From assembly GCA_900102065.1 (NCBI GenBank), contig FMVK01000009.1, forward strand, positions 62,001 through 126,000: 64,000 nt of DNA, written 5' to 3'. Below the pieces are notes generated by a model. That model saw nothing but the letters and a program-made list of their open reading frames with translations, ran no database searches and had not been told where the DNA came from. The position numbers and the translations under genes were made by a program. Below, piece after piece: positions 1 through 8,289 of this stretch. Each line of letters begins with the position of its first letter. Position 1 is the stretch's first letter. Source of the DNA: Lachnospiraceae bacterium XPB1003. GTDB taxonomy: Bacteria; Bacillota; Clostridia; Lachnospirales; Lachnospiraceae.

Positions 1-903
1 AAGGATGCCTTCTCAAAAGCGGAAAACGAAAAGCATCTAAAAGAGATCGGGAAGCTTAAGGCTGCTGCGGACAGAAGCAGCAGATGGGCAGATAAAAATG
101 AAAATACCAAGATCGGTTTTGATCCTGTTAAGGAGCCTGACAGGTGTATATCCACCAGATCCTATATCGGAGCAAAGACAAAGAAGATGCAGTCCCGTGT
201 TAAGTCTTATGAACAGCGTATCAATCGTGAGATAGAAGAAAAGGAAGATCTGTTGCGGGATATCGAGAAGGTAACGGATCTGAAGATCGAACCGCTTAAG
301 TTTCATAAGGAAGTACTCATCAATGCGAATGATCTGTCCCTTGCCTATGATGAGGGTAAAAAAAGATTGTTTGAAGGAGTGCGGTTTCAGGTAAAGCGCG
401 GAGAGCGAGTGATACTTTCCGGCGGGAACGGATGCGGAAAATCCAGCATTATTAAAGCGGTAATGCAAAGATTAAGCGACAGTGCGGATCAAACGGGATT
501 ATCTATATCGGGAGTTTTTGATGTGGCATCCGGAATGACCGTATCTTTTGTCAGTCAGGATACATCATTCTTAAAAGGGACTCTGAAAAAATTCTGTGAG
601 GACAGAGGTTTAAACGAAAGTCTTTTTCTTGCTGTGCTCAGACAACTGGATTTTGAACGGGAACAGTTGTCAAAGAATATGGAGGATTATTCGGAAGGAC
701 AGAAGAAGAAAGTTCTGGTGGCAGCAAGTCTTATCACACCGGCGCATATATATATATGGGATGAACCGCTGAACTTTATAGATATATTTTCACGTATGCA
801 GATTGAAAAACTGATACTTAAATATGAGCCTACGATGCTGCTTGTAGAGCATGACATCAGATTTCAGGAAAAGATCGGTACAAAAGTGATAAAGATACAA
901 TGA
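1..903 (+). CDS. ABC-F ATPase, Lsa/Vga-like ribosomal protection type (5' truncated)
   Basis: The reading frame is open from base 1 and gives the last 300 residues of a tandem-ABC protein without membrane segments. The N-terminal third visible here is the charged inter-domain linker (rich in K, E, R, with a YIGAK-like stretch near residue 55). The second nucleotide-binding domain follows, with Walker A GGNGCGKSS, signature YSEGQKKKV and Walker B IYIWDEPLN, ending in LLVEHDIRF. ABC-F proteins bind the ribosomal E site. The linker and the NEPLN-like Walker B resemble the Lsa/Vga antibiotic-resistance branch rather than the housekeeping Uup/EttA branch. The missing first ABC domain lies upstream of the window, so this is an edge truncation, not a pseudogene. 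Whether it confers lincosamide, streptogramin or pleuromutilin resistance cannot be read from the sequence. Confidence 0.85.
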   Translation, partial: KDAFSKAENEKHLKEIGKLKAAADRSSRWADKNENTKIGFDPVKEPDRCISTRSYIGAKTKKMQSRVKSYEQRINREIEEKEDLLRDIEKVTDLKIEPLKFHKEVLINANDLSLAYDEGKKRLFEGVRFQVKRGERVILSGGNGCGKSSIIKAVMQRLSDSADQTGLSISGVFDVASGMTVSFVSQDTSFLKGTLKKFCEDRGLNESLFLAVLRQLDFEREQLSKNMEDYSEGQKKKVLVAASLITPAHIYIWDEPLNFIDIFSRMQIEKLILKYEPTMLLVEHDIRFQEKIGTKVIKIQ

Positions 904-925
904 GCTAAAGATAAAACAGATGAAT

Positions 926-939
926 CGAACAAATGTTTG
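926..939 (+). promoter_or_regulatory. LexA (DinR) operator
   Basis: CGAACAAATGTTTG matches the Gram-positive LexA consensus CGAACRNRYGTTYC at all but the last base. It overlaps the -35 box of the promoter for the downstream Y-family polymerase, the expected position for repression of an SOS gene. Confidence 0.8.
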
Positions 940-965
940 ACACGAGATCGCGGCTGATATAAAAT
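937..965 (+). promoter_or_regulatory. Sigma-A promoter of the Y-family polymerase
   Basis: A perfect -35 TTGACA (937-942) is followed after 17 bp by TAAAAT (960-965). The predicted transcription start, about 972, is only a few bases before the ATG at 975, leaving no room for a Shine-Dalgarno sequence. The mRNA would be leaderless or nearly so. Confidence 0.75.
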
Positions 966-974
966 GATACTGTT

Positions 975-2504
975 ATGGATGATGGCGGACGTACATATGT
1001 GGCAATAGATCTGAAGAGCTTTTATGCTTCTGTCGAGGCTGTGGACAGGGGATATGATCCCCTGTCGGTCAACCTTGTGGTTGCCGATGCCTCGCGTACG
1101 GAGAAGACCATCTGTCTTGCAGTATCGCCGGCTCTTAAGGCTTACGGCATATCCGGACGCGCAAGACTTTTTGAAGTTGTTCAGAAAGTAAGAGAGATCA
1201 ATGCGGTGCGCCTTAAGGCGGCGGGAGGATCATTCTCCGGCAAGTCGGTAATAGCGCAGGAGATAGACAGAGACAGAACAATTGAGCTTGATTATATCGC
1301 TGCACCTCCTAGGATGAAGCTTTATATGGATACCAGTGCGAAGATATATTCCATTTATCTGAAATATATCGCGCCGGAGGATATGCTGGTTTATTCCGTA
1401 GATGAGGTATTTCTTGATGTAACGGATTATCTTCATACATACGGCATGACAGCCCACGAACTGACTATCAAAATGATACGTGATGTTCTTGCGGAGACGG
1501 GGATAACTGCCACTGCGGGGATCGGTACCAATATGTATCTTGCCAAGATAGCCATGGATGTGACGGCGAAGCATATGCCGGCAGATAAAGACGGCGTGCG
1601 TATCGCGGAGCTCAATGAATATACATACAGAAAGACACTGTGGAAGCATGAACCAATTACCGATTTCTGGAGAGTGGGGCCGGGAACCGCAAGGCGACTT
1701 TATGCTCACGGTATGCGTAATATGTTTGATGTGGCAAAATGCTCCATCGGAAAAGAGGAAGATTATTACAATGAGGATCTGCTTTATAAGATCTTCGGTA
1801 TTAATGCGGAGCTTCTGATCAATCACGCATGGGGATGGGAACCTGCTACTATAAAAAGTGCCAAATCATACAGGCCGGTTAATAACAGCTTAAGCTCGGG
1901 CCAGGTACTTAAGGAACCCTACAGTGCGGAAAAGGGGAAGCTCATCGTGAAGGAGATGACTGATCTCCTGGTGCTGGATCTGGTGGATAAGGACCTGGTC
2001 ACGGATCAGATGGTACTTACCGTTGTATATGATACGGAGAATCTGACCGACCCCGAGAGAAGGAAGCGCTACAAGGGACCTGTAGTACGGGATCATTACG
2101 GAAGGGAGATGCCCAAATATGCTCATGGTACGGAACATCTGGAGAAGCAGACATCCTCTACGATAATGATAACGGATGCGGTTTCAAGACTTTATGACAG
2201 GATCATCAATTACGATCTGCTCATCAGAAAAGTCTATGTCGTGGCGGATCATGTAGTCAGACGATCAGAGATGAAAAGCGATGAGCCTGAGTACAGACAG
2301 CTGGATCTGTTTACGGATAATGAGGAACTGGAGAAGAAAAAGAAGGAAGACTGTGAGAAGGAAGAAAAGGAGCTCAGACTTCAAAAAGCGGTGATAGCCA
2401 TGCAGAAGAAGTATGGAAAGAATGCAGTCCTTAAGGGGATGAATCTTGAAAAAGGCGCCATGACAGTTGAACGTAACAGCCAGATAGGCGGACACAAGGC
2501 GTAG
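975..2504 (+). CDS. Y-family DNA polymerase (UmuC/DinB-like, PolY)
   Basis: Translesion DNA polymerase of 509 residues, the usual length for the Gram-positive UvrX/YqjW-like branch. The N-terminal palm motif YVAIDLKSFYASVE carries the first catalytic Asp and the steric-gate region. The second catalytic motif is YSVDEVFLD near residue 140. Helix-hairpin-helix and little-finger regions follow, then a charged C-terminal tail (EKKKKEDCEKEEKE) ending KGMNLEKGAMTVERNSQIGGHKA-like, a tail characteristic of this clostridial subfamily. The ATG at 975 was chosen because the IDLKSFYAS motif begins only ten residues later. No Shine-Dalgarno precedes it. A LexA box and strong promoter lie directly upstream, so SOS induction is expected. 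No YolD-like partner gene is seen. Confidence 0.93.
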   Translation: MDDGGRTYVAIDLKSFYASVEAVDRGYDPLSVNLVVADASRTEKTICLAVSPALKAYGISGRARLFEVVQKVREINAVRLKAAGGSFSGKSVIAQEIDRDRTIELDYIAAPPRMKLYMDTSAKIYSIYLKYIAPEDMLVYSVDEVFLDVTDYLHTYGMTAHELTIKMIRDVLAETGITATAGIGTNMYLAKIAMDVTAKHMPADKDGVRIAELNEYTYRKTLWKHEPITDFWRVGPGTARRLYAHGMRNMFDVAKCSIGKEEDYYNEDLLYKIFGINAELLINHAWGWEPATIKSAKSYRPVNNSLSSGQVLKEPYSAEKGKLIVKEMTDLLVLDLVDKDLVTDQMVLTVVYDTENLTDPERRKRYKGPVVRDHYGREMPKYAHGTEHLEKQTSSTIMITDAVSRLYDRIINYDLLIRKVYVVADHVVRRSEMKSDEPEYRQLDLFTDNEELEKKKKEDCEKEEKELRLQKAVIAMQKKYGKNAVLKGMNLEKGAMTVERNSQIGGHKA

Positions 2505-2587
2505 CATAATGTAATGAACCACGTAAGCGTAGAGCGTCAGAATGCGCGGCGCGTTGCGGAAGCATATGACCTTGTGCGCGGTGATTG

Positions 2588-2596
2588 TGATAAAAT
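2588..2596 (+). promoter_or_regulatory. Possible extended -10 promoter of the phosphomutase gene
   Basis: TGATAAAAT (TGn plus TAAAAT) lies in the 166-bp gap before the phosphomutase. No convincing -35 box is present at 17 bp. The rest of the gap holds no gene I can support. Confidence 0.4.
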
Positions 2597-2670
2597 AAAA
2601 ACAGTCGTGGTATACGGCGATCCTATACAACTGATAATTCTTAAAATACAGGGGATACGGGGGAAGGATA

Positions 2671-4500
2671 ATGAATATCGAAAAAACAGATTTTTGTGCA
2701 ATGACTTCCGGACAGCGTGCGGATTACTGGAAAAAGCACATACTCGACGGCAGTATATTCAAGGATGAGCTGGTTAAGCTTATGGAAAGCGGGACAGAAG
2801 AGGGAGAATTAAACGACCGCTTCTACAAGGAGCTTTCCTTCGGAACTGCGGGGCTGCGCGGAAAGATAGGCGCGGGAAGTAACCGCATGAATTTTCATAC
2901 TGTGGGAAGAGCGGCACAGGGTATCGCGGATTATATCAATTCATGCGGTAAGGATGCTGCGTCTAAAGGTGTAGTCATAGCTCACGATCCCAGACATTTT
3001 TCCAAAGAATTCTCACTTATGACCGCGCAGATATTTGCGAAGAACGGGATCAGGGCATATATTTTTCCGGACATGAGACCCACGCCGCAGCTCGCATATA
3101 TCATAAGGCTGCTCGGCACAGTCTCGGGAGTAAATATCACTGCATCTCACAATCCTAAGGAATATAACGGATTCAAGGCGTATTGGGAAGACGGATGTCA
3201 GGTGAGCTCCAAGGTTGCGGACGGAATGACGGAATGTATTTTCAAACTTGATTATTTCTCTCATGCGACATCTGATATCATAGATGCTTTTGCATCGGGC
3301 GATACTTATGAAGCAGGCAGAGATGATCTTATCACCGTACTTGGTCCGGAATATGATGAGAAATATCTTAAGGCTATAGAGTCTCTCGCGATACATGAAG
3401 GGGACGATCTTGATCTGTCGATACCTCTTGTTTATACACCGTTAAACGGAGCGGGAAGTATCCCTTTCTCGCAGATGTTAAGAGACAGAGGATTTACAGA
3501 CTGGCATATAGTGGAAGAACAAAGGGATCCGGATCCGGACTTTACGACAGTAGGATATCCCAATCCCGAAGCGCCTGCAGCATTTAAGATGTCTGAAGAA
3601 CTTGGACACAGGGTCGGTGCGGAGCTTATCATGGCAACAGATCCGGATGCGGACAGGTTTGCGATAGAGCTTCTCGGAGAGGATGGAAATTACGTGCCGT
3701 TAAACGGCAATCAGACCGGATATATTCTTGTTAATTACATCCTGGAAGGTATGAAGGATGCGGATATACTTCCGGATAACGGCGCAATGGTGAAGTCTAT
3801 AGTGACTTCCACCATGTCATCCAAGATGGCCGAAGCCTACGGTGTAACCATGTATGAATCCCTTACGGGCTTTAAGAATATCTGCGGGCAGATACCTTTT
3901 CTGGAAGAGAATGATAAGAAATATCTCTTCGGATACGAGGAGTCTGTAGGATATGCGGCATGTCCGGATATCCGTGATAAAGACGGTATCAGTGCGGGAA
4001 TGCTCGTGGCAGAGGCTGCTGCTTATTACAGGAAAAAGGGCAAGACACTCTGGCAGGTTCTTATGGGATTGTATGAGAAGTACGGTTTTTATGCGGAAGA
4101 TGAGCCAAATCTCGTGTTGGAGGGAGAAGCAGGTGCGGCTCGTATCTCAAGGATGATGGAGCGGATAAGAAAGAATCCGCCGACAGAGGTGGCGGGGCGT
4201 AGAGTCCTTAAGGTCATAGATTACAAGGACGGATATTTTTACGATGATAAGGGAGGTGAGCTCTTAAAAGATACAAGGAGCATAGCACCGGTTCCGGGCA
4301 CTAACGCTCTCAGATTCTTCCTTGAAGAGAAGGGGGCTTCCGATGGAGCATCCGATACATGGTTTGCCATCAGACCTTCAGGAACGGAACCCAAGATAAA
4401 ATTCTATTTCTATACCAGACAGGCATCCAGAGAAGAAGCTCTTGATGCAAATAAACGGATAAGAGAAGATATCTTATCCGTTATAGAGAGTGTTGAATAA
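2671..4500 (+). CDS. Phosphoglucomutase/phosphomannomutase (alpha-D-phosphohexomutase)
   Basis: Converts hexose 1-phosphate and 6-phosphate, linking glycolysis to UDP-sugar, cell-wall and glycogen synthesis. It has 609 residues, close to the roughly 580 of the Bacillus PgcA type. Motifs in order: ELSFGTAGLRGKIGAG near residue 50, phospho-serine loop GVNITASHNPKEYNG near 155-165, metal loop ATDPDADRFAIE near 325, sugar loop GYEESVGYAA near 420, and phosphate-binding RPSGTEPKIKFYF near the C-terminus. All catalytic elements are intact. GGGGGAAGG about 5 bp before the ATG at 2671 supports the start. It converges on trmL with only 15 bp between stop codons. Glucose versus mannose preference cannot be decided. 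Confidence 0.93.
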   Translation: MNIEKTDFCAMTSGQRADYWKKHILDGSIFKDELVKLMESGTEEGELNDRFYKELSFGTAGLRGKIGAGSNRMNFHTVGRAAQGIADYINSCGKDAASKGVVIAHDPRHFSKEFSLMTAQIFAKNGIRAYIFPDMRPTPQLAYIIRLLGTVSGVNITASHNPKEYNGFKAYWEDGCQVSSKVADGMTECIFKLDYFSHATSDIIDAFASGDTYEAGRDDLITVLGPEYDEKYLKAIESLAIHEGDDLDLSIPLVYTPLNGAGSIPFSQMLRDRGFTDWHIVEEQRDPDPDFTTVGYPNPEAPAAFKMSEELGHRVGAELIMATDPDADRFAIELLGEDGNYVPLNGNQTGYILVNYILEGMKDADILPDNGAMVKSIVTSTMSSKMAEAYGVTMYESLTGFKNICGQIPFLEENDKKYLFGYEESVGYAACPDIRDKDGISAGMLVAEAAAYYRKKGKTLWQVLMGLYEKYGFYAEDEPNLVLEGEAGAARISRMMERIRKNPPTEVAGRRVLKVIDYKDGYFYDDKGGELLKDTRSIAPVPGTNALRFFLEEKGASDGASDTWFAIRPSGTEPKIKFYFYTRQASREEALDANKRIREDILSVIESVE

Positions 4501-4515
4501 AGTTTTCATATTGAG

Positions 4516-5073
4516 TTAGCAGTGAGGGTGTACGGCTTCGAGAACCGCATCGTAGGATTCGAGATAGTCGGCACCCTTTTGTACTTCAGAGAATGAGAGG
4601 TCAGGATAACCAAGCTGTCTTAAACATTCATATATCGCTATGGCAGCTGCATTGCTCAGGTTAAGGCTTCTGCATTCGGCAGCCATGGGTATCCTGAAGC
4701 ACCTGTCCAGATTTTCTTTTAATATCTCAGGCGGGATACCGGTGCTTTCTTTTCCGAAGATCAGATATATATCCATATCGGAAGGTATGGCTTTGAAGTC
4801 GATATCGGAAGGCGCCTTTTTCCCGTATCTTGTCATGAAGAAATACTCGCCCTTATTCTTTTTTGCGAAGTCGTCAAAGTTTTCATATAGAGTATATTCC
4901 GACCATGTGATATGATTTGTGCTTGCACGTCTGAATTTTGGATTGTCTATGTCAAAGCCGAGGGGCTTGATCAGATGGAGCATGAATCCGGCAGCAACAC
5001 AGGTACGCATGATATTTCCGGTATTTTGCGGGATCTCCGGTTCGAATAAAACTACATTAAGTCTTTTTTTCAT
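4516..5073 (-). CDS. trmL: tRNA (cytidine/uridine(34)-2'-O)-methyltransferase TrmL
   Basis: A minimal SPOUT methyltransferase of 185 residues that methylates the 2'-OH of the wobble nucleotide in leucine tRNAs. The N-terminus VVLFEPEIPQNTGNIMRTC is the family signature. The trefoil-knot SAM-binding region is seen as LIFGKESTGIPPEIL (near 115-130) and RIPMAAECRSLNLSNAAAIAIYE, typical of TrmL/YibK/CspR. Length is complete, with no TRAM or other extra domain. It is divergent from the small gene at 5230 and convergent with the phosphomutase, so it is probably monocistronic. Confidence 0.93.
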   Translation of the reverse strand: MKKRLNVVLFEPEIPQNTGNIMRTCVAAGFMLHLIKPLGFDIDNPKFRRASTNHITWSEYTLYENFDDFAKKNKGEYFFMTRYGKKAPSDIDFKAIPSDMDIYLIFGKESTGIPPEILKENLDRCFRIPMAAECRSLNLSNAAAIAIYECLRQLGYPDLSFSEVQKGADYLESYDAVLEAVHPHC

Positions 5074-5135
5074 AAATATTATCCTCTGTATTTATTTCCT
5101 AAGTGCAATTTCCAATCCGTTTATTATAAATTCTC

Positions 5136-5164
5136 TTGCACCGTAAAGGCGCAGGCTTTAAAAT
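5136..5164 (+). promoter_or_regulatory. Promoter of the small gene at 5230
   Basis: TTGCAC (5136-5141), 17-bp spacer, TAAAAT (5159-5164). The predicted start near 5171 gives a leader of about 58 nt containing a short hairpin GTCG...CGAC (about 5191-5205). Confidence 0.6.
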
Positions 5165-5229
5165 AAAGGATATAGGCGCGTCGGAAGGTGCGACGGTAAG
5201 GTGTTTTGTGCATTCGTGGAGGTAGACAT

Positions 5230-5538
5230 ATGTTTGTGACTTACAGCTGCATTGAGAACGGAAGCAACGCCCAGACTTGCGAGATAGCAACATTTTACGG
5301 GATCCGTTATAACAGGAACGGTTTTGCCGTATTATCAACGGAGCATAAGAATCACGATTATCTTATGCCAATGACTCACGGAGGATATCTTGAGCTTCAG
5401 GAGAAGATCACGAAGATAATCCGAAACGGCTCCGGCGGTATCAGTATAACAGGCGCTCCGGTATTCAGAGTACGCAGAGGAGCGATACTTCCCATGGATG
5501 ATACATTTAGTGCACACTATAGCGCAGTAAGCATGTGA
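5230..5538 (+). CDS. Small conserved-looking protein of unknown function
   Basis: I do not recognise this 102-residue protein. It has no signal peptide, membrane segment or Cys/His metal motif. It contains YGIRYNRNGFAVLS and DYLMPMTHGGYLELQEKITKIIRNG, giving a mixed alpha/beta composition. The ATG at 5230 is preferred because GTGGAGGT sits 7-8 bp upstream; a longer frame from 5206 has no ribosome site. Support for it being a gene is a good promoter at 5136-5164, a strong Shine-Dalgarno and a terminator directly after the stop. It stands alone between two minus-strand genes, so context gives no functional hint. Confidence 0.75.
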   Translation: MFVTYSCIENGSNAQTCEIATFYGIRYNRNGFAVLSTEHKNHDYLMPMTHGGYLELQEKITKIIRNGSGGISITGAPVFRVRRGAILPMDDTFSAHYSAVSM

Positions 5539-5557
5539 CAACATATATCATTATTAA

Positions 5558-5595
5558 CAAAGGCGCGATGCATATCAATGTGTCGCGCCTTTTTG
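5558..5595. terminator. Bidirectional intrinsic terminator
   Basis: Stem GGCGCGA (5562-5568) with TCGCGCC (5583-5589), preceded by AAA and followed by TTTTT. It can serve the small plus-strand gene and the convergent DAHP synthase gene. Confidence 0.85.
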
Positions 5596-5607
5596 ATTAT
5601 TATGATA

Positions 5608-6642
5608 TTAAAGCAGATTTGCAATGAGATGGATGAGCTCTTCGCTCTTTTTCCATCCGAGACAGGGATCTGTTATGGACATTCCGTAGTGGCCGTCACC
5701 GATCTTCTGTGCTCCGTCTTCTATATAACTTTCGATCATAAGTCCCTTGACCATTTTTTTAACATCATCCGAATGGCGGATACTGTAAAGGACATCCTTT
5801 GCGATCCTGATCTGTTCCATATACTGTTTGCCTGAGTTGGCATGGTTGGTATCAACTATTACTGCAGGATTCTTGATATCTTTTTCAAAGTAAGATCCGG
5901 CCAGGTTGATCAGATCTTCGTAATGGTAGTTCGGATGACTTCTTCCGAATTTATCCACGGATCCTCTGAGTATGGCATGTGCCAGGGGATTGCCGGGAGT
6001 CTGAACTTCCCATCCTCTGTACTGGAAACGCTGAGGGCTCTGTGCAGCGATGATGGAATTGAGCATAACGGCGATATCTCCGCTGGTAGGATTCTTCATA
6101 CCTGCGGGGATGCCAAGGCCGCTTGCTACAAGTCTGTGCTCCTGATCTTCGACCGATCTTGCACCGATGGCGACATATGAGAGCAGGTCGGATAAATATC
6201 TGTGGTTTGCGGGATAGAGCATTTCTTCCGCGCAGGTAAAACCTGTCTCACTTACGATGCGGCAGTGCATCTCGCGGATAGCAATGATACCGGCCAACAT
6301 ATCTTCACCCTTTTCGGGGTCGGGCTGATGGAGCATGCCCTTATAGCCGAGACCTGTGGTACGGGGCTTGTTGGTATATACTCTGGGAATGATGAAGATC
6401 TTGTCTTTAACCTCTTCGGCAACCTTCTGAAGACGGCTCATATAATCAAGAACCGCAGGCTCATTGTCTGCCGAACAGGGACCTATTATAAGAAGAAACT
6501 TATCTGACTTTCCTTCGAAGATCTCTGCGATCTGGTTGTCACGTTCTTCCTTGATAGCTTTAACATTATCCGGAATAGGAAACTGCTCCTTGAGCTCACT
6601 GGGAAGGGGGAGCTTTCTGATAAAATCCATTTGCATATCCAT
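5608..6642 (-). CDS. 3-deoxy-7-phosphoheptulonate (DAHP) synthase, class I AroF/G/H type
   Basis: Condenses phosphoenolpyruvate and erythrose 4-phosphate, the first step of the shikimate pathway. It is a TIM-barrel enzyme of 344 residues, the usual length for the E. coli-type AroFGH family. Visible motifs are LLIIGPCSADNEPAVLDY (near 50), PRTTGLGYKGMLHQPDP (PEP/metal region, near 95), GARSVEDQEHR (near 180), GMKNPTSGD, and VDTNHANSGK (metal His, near 270). The N-terminal extension carries the region used for feedback control in this family, so aromatic amino-acid inhibition is likely but the effector is not readable. ATG 6642 is preferred: GGAGG lies about 9 bp upstream, whereas a TTG five codons earlier overlaps it. 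It has its own promoter. Confidence 0.94.
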   Translation of the reverse strand: MDMQMDFIRKLPLPSELKEQFPIPDNVKAIKEERDNQIAEIFEGKSDKFLLIIGPCSADNEPAVLDYMSRLQKVAEEVKDKIFIIPRVYTNKPRTTGLGYKGMLHQPDPEKGEDMLAGIIAIREMHCRIVSETGFTCAEEMLYPANHRYLSDLLSYVAIGARSVEDQEHRLVASGLGIPAGMKNPTSGDIAVMLNSIIAAQSPQRFQYRGWEVQTPGNPLAHAILRGSVDKFGRSHPNYHYEDLINLAGSYFEKDIKNPAVIVDTNHANSGKQYMEQIRIAKDVLYSIRHSDDVKKMVKGLMIESYIEDGAQKIGDGHYGMSITDPCLGWKKSEELIHLIANLL

Positions 6643-6686
6643 AATAAAAACCTCCAAGAAGAGTATTCTCGACCTTACGGCAAACT

Positions 6687-6716
6687 ATTTTATCTGTATA
6701 CACCTTGCCTTGTCAA
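6687..6716 (-). promoter_or_regulatory. Promoter of the DAHP synthase gene
   Basis: On the minus strand TTGACA (6716-6711), 18-bp spacer, TAAAAT (6692-6687). It lies about 45 bp before the start codon. Confidence 0.7.
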
Positions 6717-6738
6717 CAATGCAAAGCCATGTCTTATG

Positions 6739-6747
6739 TGATACAAT
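6739..6747 (+). promoter_or_regulatory. Possible extended -10 promoter of the PPK2 gene
   Basis: TGATACAAT fits a TGn extended -10 facing the PPK2 gene, about 50 bp before its start. No good -35 is seen. Confidence 0.4.
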
Positions 6748-6795
6748 TAGAACATAAAACCGTTATGGCTGTATGGTATGGGAAGGGGGTTGCCT

Positions 6796-8289
6796 ATGCT
6801 GAAGGATCATGTGAAGGGAAATGTTCCCGATAAAGATGTTCTGAAGACCATGATAAGGGAAGAGGAGGCAAAGCTTTCGGGATCTCTTATGAAGATCAAG
6901 GAAGCGAAGCTGCCTGTTATGGTAATATGCGAGGGATGGGGCGGAGCCGGAAAAGGCAGTACCCTGGGGAAAGTGATCAATGCCATCGATCCGAGGTTTT
7001 TTAAACTGAAGACCTATGAAGGGACACCTTCCGATGATGAGAAGAGATATCCCTTCCTTTACAGATATATCCTGACTATACCGGAGGGCGGAAAGTTCAC
7101 CTTCTATGACGGATACTGGATGCATGAGATCACAGATGCCGTTAGAGAAGGAACACTTTCACCGGAGGAATATGCCAAACGCATAGAGAGCATCAACAGG
7201 ACTGAGCGTTCTCTCCATGACAACGGATATCTTATAGTCAAGTTTTTCTTTAATATAAGCAGGAAAGAACAAAAGAAGCGGCTTGAAGAACTGATGGAAG
7301 ATAAGGATACGGAATGGCGTGTTTCTAAAAGCGACCTGAAGGAGAACAGCCGGTATGATAAGTGTCTTGAGATATATGACAGATATCTGACAGATACCAA
7401 TCGTTCCATTGCACCGTGGTATATAATTGATGCGAAGGAATCAAAAACTGCCGAATGGCAGATGCTGGGATTTTTAAATCAGAGTATCGATACGGCATTG
7501 AAGAATAAGGCGCTTGCGGTACCTATATTGCAGAATACTTTTCCTCTTGTTCAGATGCCGAAGCTTTCGGATATCCCCCTTGAGGGGAAGACTCTTACGG
7601 ATGAGGAATATAAAGAGACTCTCGATAAGTTAAAAAAGGAATTGAGAGATCTTCATTACAGGCTTTACCGCAAGAAGATCCCTGTTGTGATCGCCTATGA
7701 AGGCTGGGATGCGGCAGGAAAAGGCGGAAATATAAAGAGGATCACGGGAGCGCTGGATCCCAGAGGATATGAGGTCCATCCCATAGCAAGTCCAGAGCCA
7801 CATGAGAAATCGAGGCATTTCCTGTGGAGATTCTGGAACAGGATACCCCGCACGGGGCATATTGCCATATTTGACCGCACCTGGTACGGCAGGGTCATGG
7901 TAGAACGTCTGGAAGGTTTTTGCTCGGAAAATGACTGGCAGAGAGCTTATAATGAGATAAACGAATTCGAAAAGGAACTGAGTGACTGGGGCGCCATAAT
8001 AATCAAATTCTGGGTTCAGATCGATAAGGACACTCAGCTCGCGAGATTCACGGACAGACAGAATACACCGGAAAAGAAGTGGAAGATAACCGATGAGGAC
8101 TGGCGTAACCGTGAAAAATGGGATCTGTATGAAGATGCCGTTAACGAAATGATAGAGAAGACCAGTACCGAATATGCAAAGTGGTACATACTCGAATCGG
8201 TAGATAAAAAATATGCTAGGATAAAGGCTCTGGAGATCGTGATAGATCAGCTGAAGGAGGCTTTGGACGGAAAACGGAAGAATAAATAA
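6796..8289 (+). CDS. Two-domain PPK2 protein, polyphosphate:AMP phosphotransferase type
   Basis: Transfers phosphate between polyphosphate and nucleotides. It has 497 residues with two fused PPK2 domains, the class II arrangement typical of polyphosphate:AMP phosphotransferase. Walker A of domain 1 is GWGGAGKGS (about 47-55) and of domain 2 GWDAAGKGG (about 303-311). Domain 2 also has the lid/Walker B region IFDRTWYGRVMVERLEGF. In domain 1 the matching segment reads FTFYDGYWMHE, lacking the DRxWY signature, so only the C-terminal domain looks fully catalytic, as is common for this class. ATG 6796 is preferred over 6778 because GGAAGGGGG lies between them at proper spacing. Its stop overlaps the next gene by one base (TAATG), implying translational coupling. 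Confidence 0.9.
   Translation: MLKDHVKGNVPDKDVLKTMIREEEAKLSGSLMKIKEAKLPVMVICEGWGGAGKGSTLGKVINAIDPRFFKLKTYEGTPSDDEKRYPFLYRYILTIPEGGKFTFYDGYWMHEITDAVREGTLSPEEYAKRIESINRTERSLHDNGYLIVKFFFNISRKEQKKRLEELMEDKDTEWRVSKSDLKENSRYDKCLEIYDRYLTDTNRSIAPWYIIDAKESKTAEWQMLGFLNQSIDTALKNKALAVPILQNTFPLVQMPKLSDIPLEGKTLTDEEYKETLDKLKKELRDLHYRLYRKKIPVVIAYEGWDAAGKGGNIKRITGALDPRGYEVHPIASPEPHEKSRHFLWRFWNRIPRTGHIAIFDRTWYGRVMVERLEGFCSENDWQRAYNEINEFEKELSDWGAIIIKFWVQIDKDTQLARFTDRQNTPEKKWKITDEDWRNREKWDLYEDAVNEMIEKTSTEYAKWYILESVDKKYARIKALEIVIDQLKEALDGKRKNK

Noticed and set aside
1230-1826. Long minus-strand frame inside the Y-family polymerase (and similar antisense frames inside leuS, dnaE and the GNAT fusion)
   Set aside because: They are antisense to well-supported genes, lack ribosome sites, and their protein composition is that of reverse-complement shadow frames.
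2514-2768. An 84-codon plus-strand frame directly after the Y-family polymerase, possible YolD-like partner
   Set aside because: It has no ribosome site, resembles no YolD protein, and its second half overlaps the well-supported phosphomutase start.
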